DNA of 64,000 bases from Oscillospiraceae bacterium (GTDB taxonomy: Bacteria; Bacillota; Clostridia; Oscillospirales; Ruminococcaceae): positions 26,784 to 90,783 of the forward strand of contig JAEEIA010000040.1 in assembly GCA_016281125.1 (NCBI GenBank), read 5' to 3'. Below, piece by piece: positions 43,145-55,082 of the stretch. Made by a program: the position numbers and the translations under genes. Numbering within the stretch: the stretch's first letter is position 1; each line of letters opens with the position of its first letter. The notes beneath the pieces are model-generated. The model saw only the letters and a program-made list of their open reading frames with translations, was not told where the DNA came from and did no database searches.

Positions 43145-44641
43145 ATGGTATACCACAGCACACGAAACAGCGCGCTGGCTGTCAGCAGCGCGGAGGCGAT
43201 TGCGCAGGGCATCGCGGCAGACGGCGGACTGTTTGTTCCGGCGTTTATCCCGGAGCTTTCCGCGGCAGATTTTGACGCGCTCAAGGGACTTTCCTACGCG
43301 GAGCGCGCAGCACGGCTGTTCAAGCTGTATCTGACGGATTTTACCGATGAGGAACTGCGTGAGTGTACGCATAATGCATATGAAACCGGCAGCTTTGAAA
43401 CCCCTGCGGTGCAGGAGATCACGAAGCTGGCGGACGGCTCGATGCTGCTGGAGCTCTGGCACGGCCCGACCTGTGCGTTCAAGGATATGGCGCTCCAGAT
43501 TCTGCCGCACTTCCTGACCCGTGCGATCAAAAAGACCGGCACGGACAAGGAGGTCGTCATTCTGACGGCAACCTCCGGCGACACCGGCAAGGCGGCGCTG
43601 GCAGGCTTTCAGGATGTGCCCGGCACGAAGATCATGGTGTTCTATCCCGAGGACGGCGTCAGCTCCATGCAGAAGCGTCAGATGCAGACGCAGGAGGGCG
43701 AAAACGTCCGCGTTTGTGCCGTCAAGGGCAATTTCGACGACTGCCAGAACGGCGTGAAGGCAATCTTCACCGATCCGGAGATGCAGAAGGCGCTCAGTGA
43801 GAACGGCATGCAGTTCTCCAGCGCAAACAGCATCAACTGGGGACGCCTTGTGCCGCAGATCGTCTACTATGTTTCCGCCTATGTCACGATGCTGGAAAAG
43901 GGCATCCTTAGAAACGGCGAGCGGTTCAGCATCACTGTTCCCACGGGCAACTTCGGCAACATTCTGGCTGCGTGGTATGCAAAGCAGATGGGCGTGCCGG
44001 TCGGACATCTGATCTGCGCTTCCAATATCAACAATGTGCTGACCGATTTCATCAATACCGGTGTGTATGACCGCAGCCGCACCTTCCATGCAACGGTTTC
44101 GCCGTCCATGGACATTCTCATTTCGAGCAATCTGGAGCGCCTGCTCTATCACATGACCGGTGAGAACGATGCGCAGATCCGTGCATGGTTCTCCGCGCTG
44201 AAAACGGACGGTAAATACGACATCGGCACCGAGCTGCGCAACCGCATCCGTGCGGAGTTCACGGGCAGCTTCTGGAACGATGACCAGACCAAGGCCATGA
44301 TCGGCAAGGTTTTTGCGGAGAACGGCTATCTGAGCGATACGCATACGGCAGTCGGCATCTGCGCGGCGAGAGATTTTCTCAGCAAGGCTGCTGACAAAGA
44401 GCCGATGCTGATTGCTTCGACTGCAAATCCGTATAAGTTCGGCGCAGCGGTGCTGAGCGCAATCGGCGGCAGCGCGGACGGCGCGGACGAATACGCCGTG
44501 CTCGATCTGCTCCAGGAAAAGTCCGGCATGAAGATCCCGGCAGCGCTGGCCGCACTGAAAACGAAGGCTGTGCGCTTCAGCGATTCTGTCGCACAGGATG
44601 CAATGCCTGCATACGTAAAGGAAAAGCTGGGAATCCGATGA
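43145..44641 (+). CDS. thrC: threonine synthase
   Basis: 498 residues from ATG 43145 behind AAGGAGGCGTTTGGT. The PLP lysine lies in HGPTCAFKDMALQ; TATSGDTGKAALAGF is the phosphate-binding loop; VPTGNFGNILAAWYA and SANSINWGRLVPQ are family motifs. It converts O-phosphohomoserine to threonine. The length and N-terminal YHSTRN fit the longer thrC type of Clostridia. No other threonine genes are adjacent. Confidence 0.96.
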   Translation: MVYHSTRNSALAVSSAEAIAQGIAADGGLFVPAFIPELSAADFDALKGLSYAERAARLFKLYLTDFTDEELRECTHNAYETGSFETPAVQEITKLADGSMLLELWHGPTCAFKDMALQILPHFLTRAIKKTGTDKEVVILTATSGDTGKAALAGFQDVPGTKIMVFYPEDGVSSMQKRQMQTQEGENVRVCAVKGNFDDCQNGVKAIFTDPEMQKALSENGMQFSSANSINWGRLVPQIVYYVSAYVTMLEKGILRNGERFSITVPTGNFGNILAAWYAKQMGVPVGHLICASNINNVLTDFINTGVYDRSRTFHATVSPSMDILISSNLERLLYHMTGENDAQIRAWFSALKTDGKYDIGTELRNRIRAEFTGSFWNDDQTKAMIGKVFAENGYLSDTHTAVGICAARDFLSKAADKEPMLIASTANPYKFGAAVLSAIGGSADGADEYAVLDLLQEKSGMKIPAALAALKTKAVRFSDSVAQDAMPAYVKEKLGIR

Positions 44642-45339
44642 GCCTGTATGTCATCGGGGATACGCACCTGTCCTTCGGTGTTCAGAAGCCCATGGATATT
44701 TTCGCGGGCTGGGAGAATCATACGGCGCTGCTGCGGGATGCATGGTGCAGCCGTGTCGCGCCGGAGGATACCGTCGTGCTGGCGGGCGACATCTCATGGG
44801 GTATGACCATGGAGCAGGCGCTGCCGGACTTTCAGTGGCTCGATGCGCTGCCCGGAAAAGAGAAGATTATCTTAAAGGGCAACCACGATTACTGGTGGGT
44901 CACGATGAAGAAGATGTGCGATTTCTTTGCAGCGCATCAGCTTTCCACGCTGCGGATCCTGCACAACAACTGCTATGCCTATGAAGGGTACGGCATCTGC
45001 GGGACGCGCGGCTGGGTGAATATGGAGCCGGGCGCCGCGCCGCCGGATGACGCGAAGGTCAGTGCGCGGGAGGCACAGCGGCTGGAGGTTTCCCTGAATG
45101 CCGCAGAGCAGCAGGGCTTAAAGCCGATTGCGTTCCTGCATTATCCGCCGGTTTACGGCAGCAGCTGCAATTATCCGATGCTGGACGTGCTCTGGAAGCA
45201 CCCGGTCACGGACTGCTGGTACGGGCATGTTCACGGCCGTTCTCAGCACCGCTATGCGGTAAACGGGGAGCGGGACGGGATCTGCTACCACCTGATTGCA
45301 GGGGATTATGTACAGTTTATTCCGCAAAAGGTTCTGTAA
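44638..45339 (+). CDS. calcineurin-like metallophosphoesterase
   Basis: 233 residues. Metal-binding blocks GDTHLS, LAGDISWG, LKGNHDYWW, FLHYPP and YGHVHGRS are all present in order. Its ATG overlaps the thrC stop (ATGA). Substrate unknown. It differs from the YfcE-like protein at 5824 in having the longer GNHDYWW form. Confidence 0.9.
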   Translation: MSLYVIGDTHLSFGVQKPMDIFAGWENHTALLRDAWCSRVAPEDTVVLAGDISWGMTMEQALPDFQWLDALPGKEKIILKGNHDYWWVTMKKMCDFFAAHQLSTLRILHNNCYAYEGYGICGTRGWVNMEPGAAPPDDAKVSAREAQRLEVSLNAAEQQGLKPIAFLHYPPVYGSSCNYPMLDVLWKHPVTDCWYGHVHGRSQHRYAVNGERDGICYHLIAGDYVQFIPQKVL

Positions 45340-45371
45340 ACTGTATGAACCGAAGAAAGCGGCGGAACCAC

Positions 45372-45400
45372 TGGAAAAATTCTCCTGATTGTGCTATAAT
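45372..45400 (+). promoter_or_regulatory. promoter of the trigger factor gene
   Basis: TGGAAA, 17-base spacer, TATAAT, 83 bases before the ATG. The -35 box is weak. Confidence 0.55.
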
Positions 45401-45483
45401 AAAGTGTATCTGTCAATACGCATATGACGCGGCGCCGGGCAGCGCTGCGGCAAAGAAATAACGAAATGTTGGAGGAACAACCG

Positions 45484-46848
45484 ATGAGCTTAGTATCCGA
45501 TGTGAAAACCGATGTGAATATGAGAGAAGTAACCTTCTCGATTTCCGCCGAGGATCTTGAGGCGGCCTGCGAGCGCGTTTATCAGCGCCAGAAGAAGGAT
45601 ATTGCCGTCAAGGGCTTCCGCAAGGGCAAGGTTCCGCGCAAAATGGTGGAAAAGCTCTACGGTGAGGATGCCTTCTTTGAGGATGCAGTCAACATGATCA
45701 TCCCGGGCGAGCTGGATGCGATCCTGCGCGAGAAGGAAATCATTATCATTGACCGTCCGTCCGTTGAGCTGGTTTCCTGCTCGAAGGAAGAGGGCGCAGT
45801 GTGCAAGGCGATCCTGATCACCAAGCCGGAGGTCACGGTCGGCGAGTACAAGGGCATCCACGCACCGATGCAGGTGCGCGAGATCACCGATGATGACGTG
45901 AACCAGCAGATCGAGATGCTGCGTCAGCGTCAGGCTCGTGTCGTCGACGTTGATGACCGTGCTGCACAGACCGGCGACGAGGTCAAGATCAACTTTGAAG
46001 GCTTCATCGACGATGTCGCATTTGAAGGCGGCAAGGGCGAGGATTATCCGCTCCGTCTTGGCAGCGGCCAGTTCATCCCGGGCTTTGAGGATCAGATCGT
46101 CGGCAAGAACATCGGCGACAAGTTTGAAGTCAACGTCACCTTCCCGGAGGAGTACGGCGACGAGCGCTATGCAGGCAAGCCGGCTGTGTTCAAGACCGAG
46201 CTGCTCGGCATCACCATGCAGGAGCTGCCTGAGGTTGACGACGAGTTTGCAAAGGATGTTTCTGAGTTCGATACCATTGCCGAGCTCAAAGAGGATATCA
46301 AGAATAAGCTGACCGATTCTGCTGAGCAGCAGGCACAGGTCGCATTTGAGAACGCTGTGTTCGATACGCTCGTGGAGCGCACCGAGGCTGTCGTTCCGAA
46401 GGTCATGTTTGACCGCCGCATTGACCAGCGTGTCCGTGAGTTCGAGAACCAGCTCCAGCAGCAGTACGGCGACCTGAAGCTCGCTGAGTACCTCCAGCTG
46501 ACCGGTATGACCATGGATCAGCTGCGCGACGAGTACGAGCCGCAGTCCAAGAAGGAGGTCATGCTCCGTCTTGCACTGGAGAAGATCGCAGATACCGAGG
46601 ATATTCAGGTTTCTGACGAGGAATTCGAGGAGGCACTCCAGAACTTCGCAGCACAGATGCAGGCTCCGGTTGAGTTCGTCAAGGCGAGAATTCCGCTTGA
46701 CGATTACCGCACCGATCTGCGCGTGCAGAAGGTCGTGGAGCTCATCAAGAACAATGCTGTCGTTGACAACGACATGGCAAAGGCTGATGAAGCACCGGCG
46801 GCCGAGGAAGCTCCCGCTGCGGAGGAAGCTCCGGCTGACGCTGAGTAA
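45484..46848 (+). CDS. tig: trigger factor (ribosome-associated chaperone and prolyl isomerase)
   Basis: 454 residues from ATG 45484 behind TTGGAGGAACAACCG. The ribosome-binding loop reads KGFRKGKVPRKMVEKLYG (~35-50). The FKBP-type domain is at ~155-240 (GDEVKINFEGFIDD, FIPGFEDQIVG). The helical C-terminal arms run to ~430. An appended tail alternates EAPAAEEAPAAE, an acidic repeat of ~20 residues not needed for the fold. It heads the tig-clpP-clpX-lon-engB block. Confidence 0.96.
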   Translation: MSLVSDVKTDVNMREVTFSISAEDLEAACERVYQRQKKDIAVKGFRKGKVPRKMVEKLYGEDAFFEDAVNMIIPGELDAILREKEIIIIDRPSVELVSCSKEEGAVCKAILITKPEVTVGEYKGIHAPMQVREITDDDVNQQIEMLRQRQARVVDVDDRAAQTGDEVKINFEGFIDDVAFEGGKGEDYPLRLGSGQFIPGFEDQIVGKNIGDKFEVNVTFPEEYGDERYAGKPAVFKTELLGITMQELPEVDDEFAKDVSEFDTIAELKEDIKNKLTDSAEQQAQVAFENAVFDTLVERTEAVVPKVMFDRRIDQRVREFENQLQQQYGDLKLAEYLQLTGMTMDQLRDEYEPQSKKEVMLRLALEKIADTEDIQVSDEEFEEALQNFAAQMQAPVEFVKARIPLDDYRTDLRVQKVVELIKNNAVVDNDMAKADEAPAAEEAPAAEEAPADAE

Positions 46849-46871
46849 TCAGGATGTAAACAGATCAAGGA

Positions 46872-46914
46872 CCGGCTTTTTGCCCCGCGGTATCTGCTGC
46901 GGGGCAGAAGCCGG
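46872..46914 (+). other. two-step hairpin between tig and clpP
   Basis: Outer stem CCGGCT/AGCCGG and inner stem GCCCCGC/GCGGGGC. There is no T-run. It may tune or separate the tig and clpP messages. Confidence 0.5.
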
Positions 46915-46983
46915 AAATCTGCTTTATTGCGGCGCTCCGCGAATTCCGGGAGCTGCTGCTGATTTCCCGAAAGGATGGCAACC

Positions 46984-47589
46984 ATGAACCAGAGCTATAT
47001 GAGCCTTGTCCCGACGGTCATTGAACAGACCAACCGCGGCGAACGGGCATACGACATTTACTCCCGCCTGCTGAATGACCGCATCATCATGCTCTCCGAG
47101 GATGTCAACGACGTGACGGCGAGCCTTGTTGTCGCACAGCTGCTCTTCCTGGAAAGCCAGGATCCGGAAAAGGATATTTCGCTGTATATCAACAGCCCGG
47201 GCGGCTCCGTGACGGCGGGCATGGCAATCTATGATACCATGCAGTATATCAAGTGCGATGTTGCGACCATCTGCATCGGACTGGCAGCGTCCATGGGCGC
47301 GCTGCTGCTCTCGTCCGGCGCAAAGGGCAAGAGAATGGCGCTGCCGAACAGCGAGATCATGATTCATCAGCCGCTGATCATGGGCGGCGGACTGTCCGGC
47401 CAGGCGACCGACATCAAGATCCGAACGGATAACCTGCTCCGCACCAAGGGCAACCTGAACCGGATCCTCTCCGAGAATACCGGCAAGCCGCTTGCGGAGA
47501 TCGAGCGCGACGTTGAGCGCGATTACTTCATGACCGCGCAGGAGGCTATGAACTACGGACTGATTGACAAGGTCGTTGACAAGCGCTGA
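46984..47589 (+). CDS. clpP: ATP-dependent Clp protease proteolytic subunit
   Basis: 201 residues from ATG 46984; the ATG at 46975 touches the [29 protein letters not shown] is the conserved N-terminus. Catalytic Ser in [14 protein letters not shown], His in SEIMIHQPL and Asp in [13 protein letters not shown] region. It forms the tetradecameric barrel fed by ClpX, encoded next. Confidence 0.97.
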   Translation: MNQSYMSLVPTVIEQTNRGERAYDIYSRLLNDRIIMLSEDVNDVTASLVVAQLLFLESQDPEKDISLYINSPGGSVTAGMAIYDTMQYIKCDVATICIGLAASMGALLLSSGAKGKRMALPNSEIMIHQPLIMGGGLSGQATDIKIRTDNLLRTKGNLNRILSENTGKPLAEIERDVERDYFMTAQEAMNYGLIDKVVDKR

Positions 47590-47634
47590 GCCCGGTTTTC
47601 CGGGATCCGATCCCATTTCACAGGAGAAAAGAAT

Positions 47635-48903
47635 ATGCCTGATAAAAATATGCGGACCTGTAATTTCTGCGGCAAGCCCGAAAGCAAGGTGCAGAGCATG
47701 TTCTCCGCAGGGCCGAACAATATCTGCGACGAGTGCGTGACCTACTGCTACGAGCTGCTGTACGGCGATCTGGATGTGAAGCCGAAGAGCCCCGGCAAGG
47801 GCAGCAAGCCGAAATCCGCCAAGGAGATCAAGCTGCTCAAGCCCGCGGAAATCAAGAAGGTTCTGGATGAATATGTCATCGGGCAGGACAGGGCGAAAAT
47901 CTCGCTGGCTGTTTCTGTGTATAACCACTACAAGCGCATCCTCAGCCAGGATGACGGCGGAGATGTGGAGATTCAGAAGAGCAACGTGCTGCTGCTCGGC
48001 CCGACCGGTGTCGGCAAGACATATCTTGCACAGACGCTCGCAAAGATTCTGGATGTTCCGTTCGCAATCGCGGACGCCACGACCATTACCGAGGCGGGCT
48101 ACGTCGGCGATGACGTTGAAAATGTGCTGCTGCGTCTGATTCAGGCGGCAAACTTCGATGTCGAGGCCGCGGAGCGCGGAATCATCTATATTGACGAAAT
48201 TGATAAAATTGCCAGAAAATCTGAGAATACTTCCCTGACCAGAGATGTCAGCGGTGAAGGCGTGCAGCAGTCCCTGCTGAAAATCATTGAGGGCACGGTT
48301 TCCAATGTGCCTCCGCAGGGCGGCAGAAAGCACCCGAATCAGGAGTTCATTCACATCAATACGAAGAATATCCTGTTCATCTGCGGCGGCGCGTTTGACG
48401 GACTGGAAAAGCATATCGTCAGCCGTACCGAATCCTCCGGACTCGGCTTCGGCGCGCAGGTGCTCTCCAAAAAGGAGAAAACCGAAAACATTTTCCGGAA
48501 GGTCATCCCGCAGGATCTGGTCAAGTACGGCATCGTGCCGGAGCTGGTCGGCCGACTGCCGATCATCACCACGCTTGACGAAATGGACGAGGAATCGCTG
48601 ATCCGGATTCTGACCGAGCCGAAAAACGCATTGGTGCGGCAGTATGCAAAGCTGTTTCACTATGATGACATCGAGCTGGAGATCGAAACCGGAGCACTCG
48701 CAGAAATCGCAAAGCGTGCGATTGAGCAGAAAACCGGCGCCCGCGGCCTGCGTGCAATCCTTGAGGGCATTCTGATGCAGACGATGTTCGATGCGCCGTC
48801 GGTCGGGAATGTGAAGAAGGTGCTCGTCACGGCGGACTGTGTGCAGAACAGCACGCCGCCGAAGCTGCTGACTGAAAAGGGCGAGGAAGTATCCGCTGCA
48901 TAA
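47635..48903 (+). CDS. clpX: ATP-dependent Clp protease ATP-binding subunit ClpX
   Basis: 422 residues. N-terminal zinc-binding domain with CNFCGKPE and CDEC. Walker [19 protein letters not shown] (~120), Walker [14 protein letters not shown], and the IGF-like/RKH pore region around [11 protein letters not shown]. It unfolds substrates for ClpP. ATG follows CAGGAGAAAAGAAT. 45 bases from clpP. Confidence 0.97.
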   Translation: MPDKNMRTCNFCGKPESKVQSMFSAGPNNICDECVTYCYELLYGDLDVKPKSPGKGSKPKSAKEIKLLKPAEIKKVLDEYVIGQDRAKISLAVSVYNHYKRILSQDDGGDVEIQKSNVLLLGPTGVGKTYLAQTLAKILDVPFAIADATTITEAGYVGDDVENVLLRLIQAANFDVEAAERGIIYIDEIDKIARKSENTSLTRDVSGEGVQQSLLKIIEGTVSNVPPQGGRKHPNQEFIHINTKNILFICGGAFDGLEKHIVSRTESSGLGFGAQVLSKKEKTENIFRKVIPQDLVKYGIVPELVGRLPIITTLDEMDEESLIRILTEPKNALVRQYAKLFHYDDIELEIETGALAEIAKRAIEQKTGARGLRAILEGILMQTMFDAPSVGNVKKVLVTADCVQNSTPPKLLTEKGEEVSAA

Positions 48904-48921
48904 GGCATAAAGAGTCAATCC

Positions 48922-48956
48922 AGAATCTCCTGCGGTGTACGGCTGCGGGAGATTCT
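48922..48956 (+). terminator. hairpin after clpX
   Basis: AGAATCTCC pairs with GGAGATTCT (9 bp), followed by CTCTCATTCC, only moderately T-rich. With the lon promoter downstream it probably separates clpX and lon transcripts. Confidence 0.55.
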
Positions 48957-49022
48957 CTCTCATTCCGCGGAAAACCGCACAGAATTTTCATGAAGATATC
49001 ACAGTATGGCTGAGTTTTCCGC

Positions 49023-49051
49023 TTGCTTTTTGCTGCCGAATCATGTATAAT
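49023..49051 (+). promoter_or_regulatory. sigma-A promoter of lon
   Basis: TTGCTT, 17-base spacer, TATAAT, ~100 bases before the ATG. I saw no CIRCE or CtsR-like repeat beside it. Confidence 0.7.
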
Positions 49052-49153
49052 GTTATTACAGCAAATGAGCGGAGCGATCCGCGTGATCATATATCGCACC
49101 TGTCCCCGGCTGCGCACGGGAGCAGGGCTTGTCACAGTGCCGCGCAGGGCAGA

Positions 49154-51625
<2,472 letters not shown>

Positions 51626-51642
51626 GCAGGAGGTGCGCGTCC

Positions 51643-52242
51643 GTGAACTGGAATACCGCGGAATTTACCGCAGCATACGGACTGGCGAGCCAGCTCCCGA
51701 AATGCAAATGCCCGGAGATTGCCTTTGCGGGGCGCTCCAATGTGGGAAAATCCACGCTGATCAACAAGCTGTTTCAGCGGAAGAATCTGGCGCGCGTCAG
51801 CTCGGTGCCGGGCAAGACCGCAACAATCAATTTCTATCAGTGCGGGCATGTGACCTTTGCGGATCTGCCAGGATACGGCTATGCAAAGCGGTCGAAATCC
51901 GAGCTGAAACGCTGGCAGGAGCTGATCAATGCGTATTTGCAGGATGAGCGTGACCTGCGCGCCGTGCTGCTGCTGATTGACATGCGGCACCCGCCGACGG
52001 CGAATGATCTGCAAATGGTGAATTTCCTGATTGACACGGAGATGCCGTTTGCGATTGTGCTGACGAAGGCGGACAAGCTGAACAAAACCGAGCGCGCGGC
52101 GCGTCTGGCAGCGCTGCCGGATGAGCTGCCGCAGTTTGAGGATCTGAGCGTGACGGTCTTTTCCTCCGTGACCGGAGAGGGCGTTGAACCGCTCCGGGCG
52201 CTGATTGAGGAGATCACCGCCGACGATCCCGAGGAAGCATAA
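51643..52242 (+). CDS. engB: ribosome biogenesis GTP-binding protein EngB (YsxC)
   Basis: 199 residues with a GTG start behind GCAGGAGGTGCGCGTCC. P-loop FAGRSNVGKSTLINKLF, G2/G3 VSSVPGKTATINF and FADLPGYGYAKRSK, G4 LTKADKLNK. It supports 50S assembly. The lon-engB order is standard in Firmicutes. Confidence 0.96.
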   Translation: MNWNTAEFTAAYGLASQLPKCKCPEIAFAGRSNVGKSTLINKLFQRKNLARVSSVPGKTATINFYQCGHVTFADLPGYGYAKRSKSELKRWQELINAYLQDERDLRAVLLLIDMRHPPTANDLQMVNFLIDTEMPFAIVLTKADKLNKTERAARLAALPDELPQFEDLSVTVFSSVTGEGVEPLRALIEEITADDPEEA

Positions 52243-52246
52243 CAAA

Positions 52247-52278
52247 AACCCCGTCTGATTCTGTGATCGGACGGGGTT
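52247..52278. terminator. bidirectional terminator between engB and the convergent LRR gene
   Basis: AACCCCGTCTGAT pairs with ATCGGACGGGGTT (one T-G pair). On the minus strand TTTTTGTT follows, 16 bases after the stop at 52294. Confidence 0.85.
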
Positions 52279-52293
52279 CGTTCTGTTTGAACA

Positions 52294-53616
52294 TTATTTT
52301 GCAGCTGTTGTCTGTACTGCGGCGGTCGTCATGACCGGCACACTTGTCGCAGCAGGTACGGTTGTCATGACCGGAAGTGCCGTCGAAGCGGGCGCGGTTG
52401 TGACAGCAGGAGCAGATGTCGTCTGCGCCGGAGCAGCAGACGTTGCCGGCATCGTGGATGTGGTCACAGCGGGCGCAGTCGTGGTGGTGACGGCGGGCGT
52501 TGTGACGGGCTTTTCGGGCGCTTCAACCTCGACCTTGCCGTAGAGCAGATCCTCCCAGCTGGCCGGGGTGCCTGCCAGCGTATTCGTGACGTAGTATTTC
52601 AGGATCAGCTGTGCATCCTCCACGCCGACGGCGCCGTCACGGTTGATGTCGCCGTTTTTGCGCTGCGCAAAGGTCAGCGTGCTCTTGCCGCCTGCGACGG
52701 TTGCGGTGGTGTATTCCCGCAGTGCGAGCTGTGCGTCCGCAACGGTGACTTTGCTGTCACCGTCCAGATCGCCGGCGTCCTTGTCCAGGTAGCTGAGGTA
52801 TTCAAAATTGCACTTGAACTTCTCTGCGTATTCCTGTGCGGTGGAGCCGTGGTAACCGTGAATTGTGCCGTAGAACAGATAATTCAAGGTTTCTCCCGGC
52901 CATAACGGATCCGTTACGGCATCGTTAAAGAAAGCGTTTTCTCCGATTTCTGCATAGCTGCGGGTTATGATTACATCCGCAAGATTGATGCAGGAGGTAA
53001 ATGCGTACCGTTCAATAAATTGTGCGGGAATTTTGATTTCCGTCAGGGCATCACATCTGGAAAATGCACCTTCCTCTATCATGTCCAGTGAACTCGGAAG
53101 ACTGATGTTTTCCAATTTCCGGCAGTTATTAAATGCATAGGAATCAATCTTGTACAACTGCGGCTCGTCATCCATATTATAGTCAAACCGGACATCGGTC
53201 AGATTTGCGCAGTTCTCAAAAGCCCGCATGCCGATTTCTTTGACAGTATACGGAATTGTGATATCCATCAGTCTTTTGCAGTCAGAAAAAGCGCCATCAC
53301 TGATTTCCCGGACCTCCAGTGCTTCATACTCCTCCATGCCCTCAAAAGGCGGCATGCTGCAGGTTTCAACTATGAACGGCAGATGAAGCGAGGGAGGATA
53401 ACAACCTTCCTGCATCGTATCCTTTGTAAAGCCCTTGACAACCAGATACGGCTTTCCGGAAGGCCGTTCGAATGCAATCTGCATGAGCATGTCTTCATAA
53501 ACAAACGTGTTCTCCGGCAGCTCATTATCAATGCCGAACGCAGTGAAGGATGCGGAGGTGCAGGAGAATGCGGTGCAGAGCGCAGATGCCAGCGCGGTCA
53601 GTTTCGTGTACTTCAT
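52294..53616 (-). CDS. secreted BspA-type LRR protein with internal dockerin and Thr/Pro/Ala tail
   Basis: 440 residues. Signal peptide (LTALASALCTAFSCTSASF). Residues ~95-260 are BspA-like repeats (ISDGAFSDCKRLMDITIPYT and similar). Residues ~280-345 are a dockerin with both loops well kept: GDLDGDSKVTVADAQ and GDINRDGAVGVEDAQ. Unusually, the dockerin is not terminal: residues ~365-440 are a TTPAVTTTTAPAVTT-type low-complexity tail, likely glycosylated or wall-spanning, ending TAAK with no sorting motif. Own promoter and terminator. Confidence 0.9.
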   Translation of the reverse strand: MKYTKLTALASALCTAFSCTSASFTAFGIDNELPENTFVYEDMLMQIAFERPSGKPYLVVKGFTKDTMQEGCYPPSLHLPFIVETCSMPPFEGMEEYEALEVREISDGAFSDCKRLMDITIPYTVKEIGMRAFENCANLTDVRFDYNMDDEPQLYKIDSYAFNNCRKLENISLPSSLDMIEEGAFSRCDALTEIKIPAQFIERYAFTSCINLADVIITRSYAEIGENAFFNDAVTDPLWPGETLNYLFYGTIHGYHGSTAQEYAEKFKCNFEYLSYLDKDAGDLDGDSKVTVADAQLALREYTTATVAGGKSTLTFAQRKNGDINRDGAVGVEDAQLILKYYVTNTLAGTPASWEDLLYGKVEVEAPEKPVTTPAVTTTTAPAVTTSTMPATSAAPAQTTSAPAVTTAPASTALPVMTTVPAATSVPVMTTAAVQTTAAK

Positions 53617-53788
53617 GTCATTGTCCTTTCTGAAAACATATGTTCCTGTCGTTTTTTCCGAACCGGGGACGGTTCGTGCGGGGCATGTTCAGAGATCGCC
53701 TCGCTCAGATGGCGCAGGCGGTCAGCCGTTCGGGGGCGGCGTTCTGAATCATACAGATTGGAATATATTGCAACCTGTATCTGTCGCT

Positions 53789-53817
53789 ATTATAGCACAA
53801 AAAGTCTGATTTGTCAA
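53789..53817 (-). promoter_or_regulatory. sigma-A promoter of the 440-residue LRR-dockerin gene
   Basis: Minus strand TTGACA (53817-53812), 17-base spacer, TATAAT (53794-53789), giving a ~165-nt leader. The rest of the 620-base gap is AT-rich to ~53975 with no gene, followed by the nadC-side terminator and a repeat element. Confidence 0.85.
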
Positions 53818-53982
53818 TTATTGGCATGCTAATCGTATATATGCACAAAAGGGATGCGTAATAATTGCATATAGTGCATAATAAACTGCCGGATCACGGC
53901 ACGCTCCGGAAATAAACCGTTCACATCAGTGAAATGAAAAACTAAAACTATAACTATATTGCTATCTGATAGCGCGTAAAAA

Positions 53983-54009
53983 GCACCCTCCGCCAGCGAC
54001 GGAGGGTGC
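53983..54009 (-). terminator. terminator of the nadBC operon
   Basis: GCACCCTCCG pairs with CGGAGGGTGC (10 bp), followed on the minus strand by TTTTTACGC. It lies beyond the repeat element that follows nadC. Confidence 0.8.
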
Positions 54010-54025
54010 CGCATTCTGTATAAAA

Positions 54026-54220
54026 AGTGCCTTCGTCGGATTCATAATGGGGCGCTGCTCCCATACCCCTGCTGAAAGGCTAGTGCCTTTCAGTATACCG
54101 TTATTATGAAAACAATGCATTTTCTTCGTTTTCCTATATTGCGGGATTCCAAAGGGACAGTGTCCCTTTGGCGGGTTTGGGCGGAGCCCATTATAAATCA
54201 TCTCATCGCGCAGCGATACC
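54026..54220. repeat. interspersed palindromic element, copy 2
   Basis: About 195 bp, same orientation as copy 1. It begins AGTGCCTTCGTCGGATTCAT and ends ATCGCGCAGCGATACC. The right third is nearly identical to copy 1 (GGATTCCAAAGGGA, then GGCGGGTTTGGGCGGAGCCC). The two internal hairpins keep perfect pairing with changed bases: CTGAAAGGC/GCCTTTCAG (54072-54093) and CCAAAGGGACA/TGTCCCTTTGG (54149-54171). Lies between nadC and its terminator, so it is transcribed in the nadBC mRNA. Confidence 0.75.
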
Positions 54221-54239
54221 TTTATCGATAAGCTGCGGT

Positions 54240-55082
54240 TTACCGTTTGCCCCATTTCATCGAAATGTCGAACGCCTTGACGCTGTGCGTCAGCGCGCCG
54301 ATTGAGATGATGTCCACGCCGGTTTCCGCGACGCCGCGCAGCGTGTCATGGGTGATGCCGCCGGAGGCCTCCAGCATTGCTTTGCCGTCCGTGATGCGCA
54401 CGGCCTCCCGCATGGTATCATTGTCCATGTTGTCGAGCATGATGATGTCCGCCTTTGCTTCCAGCGCCTCGCGGAGCTCGTCCAGCGTCCGCACCTCGAC
54501 CTCAATGCGCACCATATGCCCGATGTGCTGTCTGAGCTGTGTGATCGCCGGGAGAATTCCGCCGCAGGCGTCAATGTGGTTGTCCTTGAGCATGGCGCCG
54601 TCGGAGAGGTTGAAGCGGTGGTTCTTGCCGCCGCCGCAGCGGACAGCATATTTCTGCATGGCGCGGATGCCGACCATGCATTTTCTGGTATCTGCAATGG
54701 AAGCGTTTGTGCCTGCGACGATATCAACGCATCTGCGCGTTTCGGTCGCAATGCCGGAGAGATGCTGCAAAAGGTTCAGCGCGGTGCGCTCGCCTTTCAG
54801 CAGGGTGCGCGTTTTGCCGTGCATCGTCGCAAGAATGTCGCCGTATTTCACGCGGTCGCCGTCCTTTGCAAGCGCGGTGAAGCTGACGCCCTCACCGGCC
54901 AGCGCAAAGACGTGCGCCGCAATCTCCGTGCCGCAGAGTACGCCCTCGTCCTTTGCCATGAGGTAGGCGTCGGATTCATGTGCTTCGTCCAGCAGAAAAT
55001 CACTTGTAATATCCATGCCGGTGATGTCCTCGTGCAGTGCGCGCAGGATCACCTCATCCACGTAGGATTGCAGCAGTTCCAT
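54240..55082 (-). CDS. nadC: nicotinate-nucleotide pyrophosphorylase (carboxylating)
   Basis: 280 residues. Family motifs: LLDEAHESDAYLMAKDEGVL, RTLLKGERTALNLLQHLSGI, CVDIVAGTNASIADTRK, GGGKNHRFNLSDGAMLKDNH and EASGGITHDTLRGVAETGVD. It makes nicotinate mononucleotide from quinolinate and PRPP. Its start overlaps the nadB stop by 1 base. Confidence 0.96.
   Translation of the reverse strand: MELLQSYVDEVILRALHEDITGMDITSDFLLDEAHESDAYLMAKDEGVLCGTEIAAHVFALAGEGVSFTALAKDGDRVKYGDILATMHGKTRTLLKGERTALNLLQHLSGIATETRRCVDIVAGTNASIADTRKCMVGIRAMQKYAVRCGGGKNHRFNLSDGAMLKDNHIDACGGILPAITQLRQHIGHMVRIEVEVRTLDELREALEAKADIIMLDNMDNDTMREAVRITDGKAMLEASGGITHDTLRGVAETGVDIISIGALTHSVKAFDISMKWGKR

Noticed and set aside
42278-44344. 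688-residue minus-strand ORF
   Set aside because: Shadow across rnhB, yraN and thrC, all firmly identified.
46924-48963. 679-residue minus-strand ORF
   Set aside because: Shadow of clpP and clpX.
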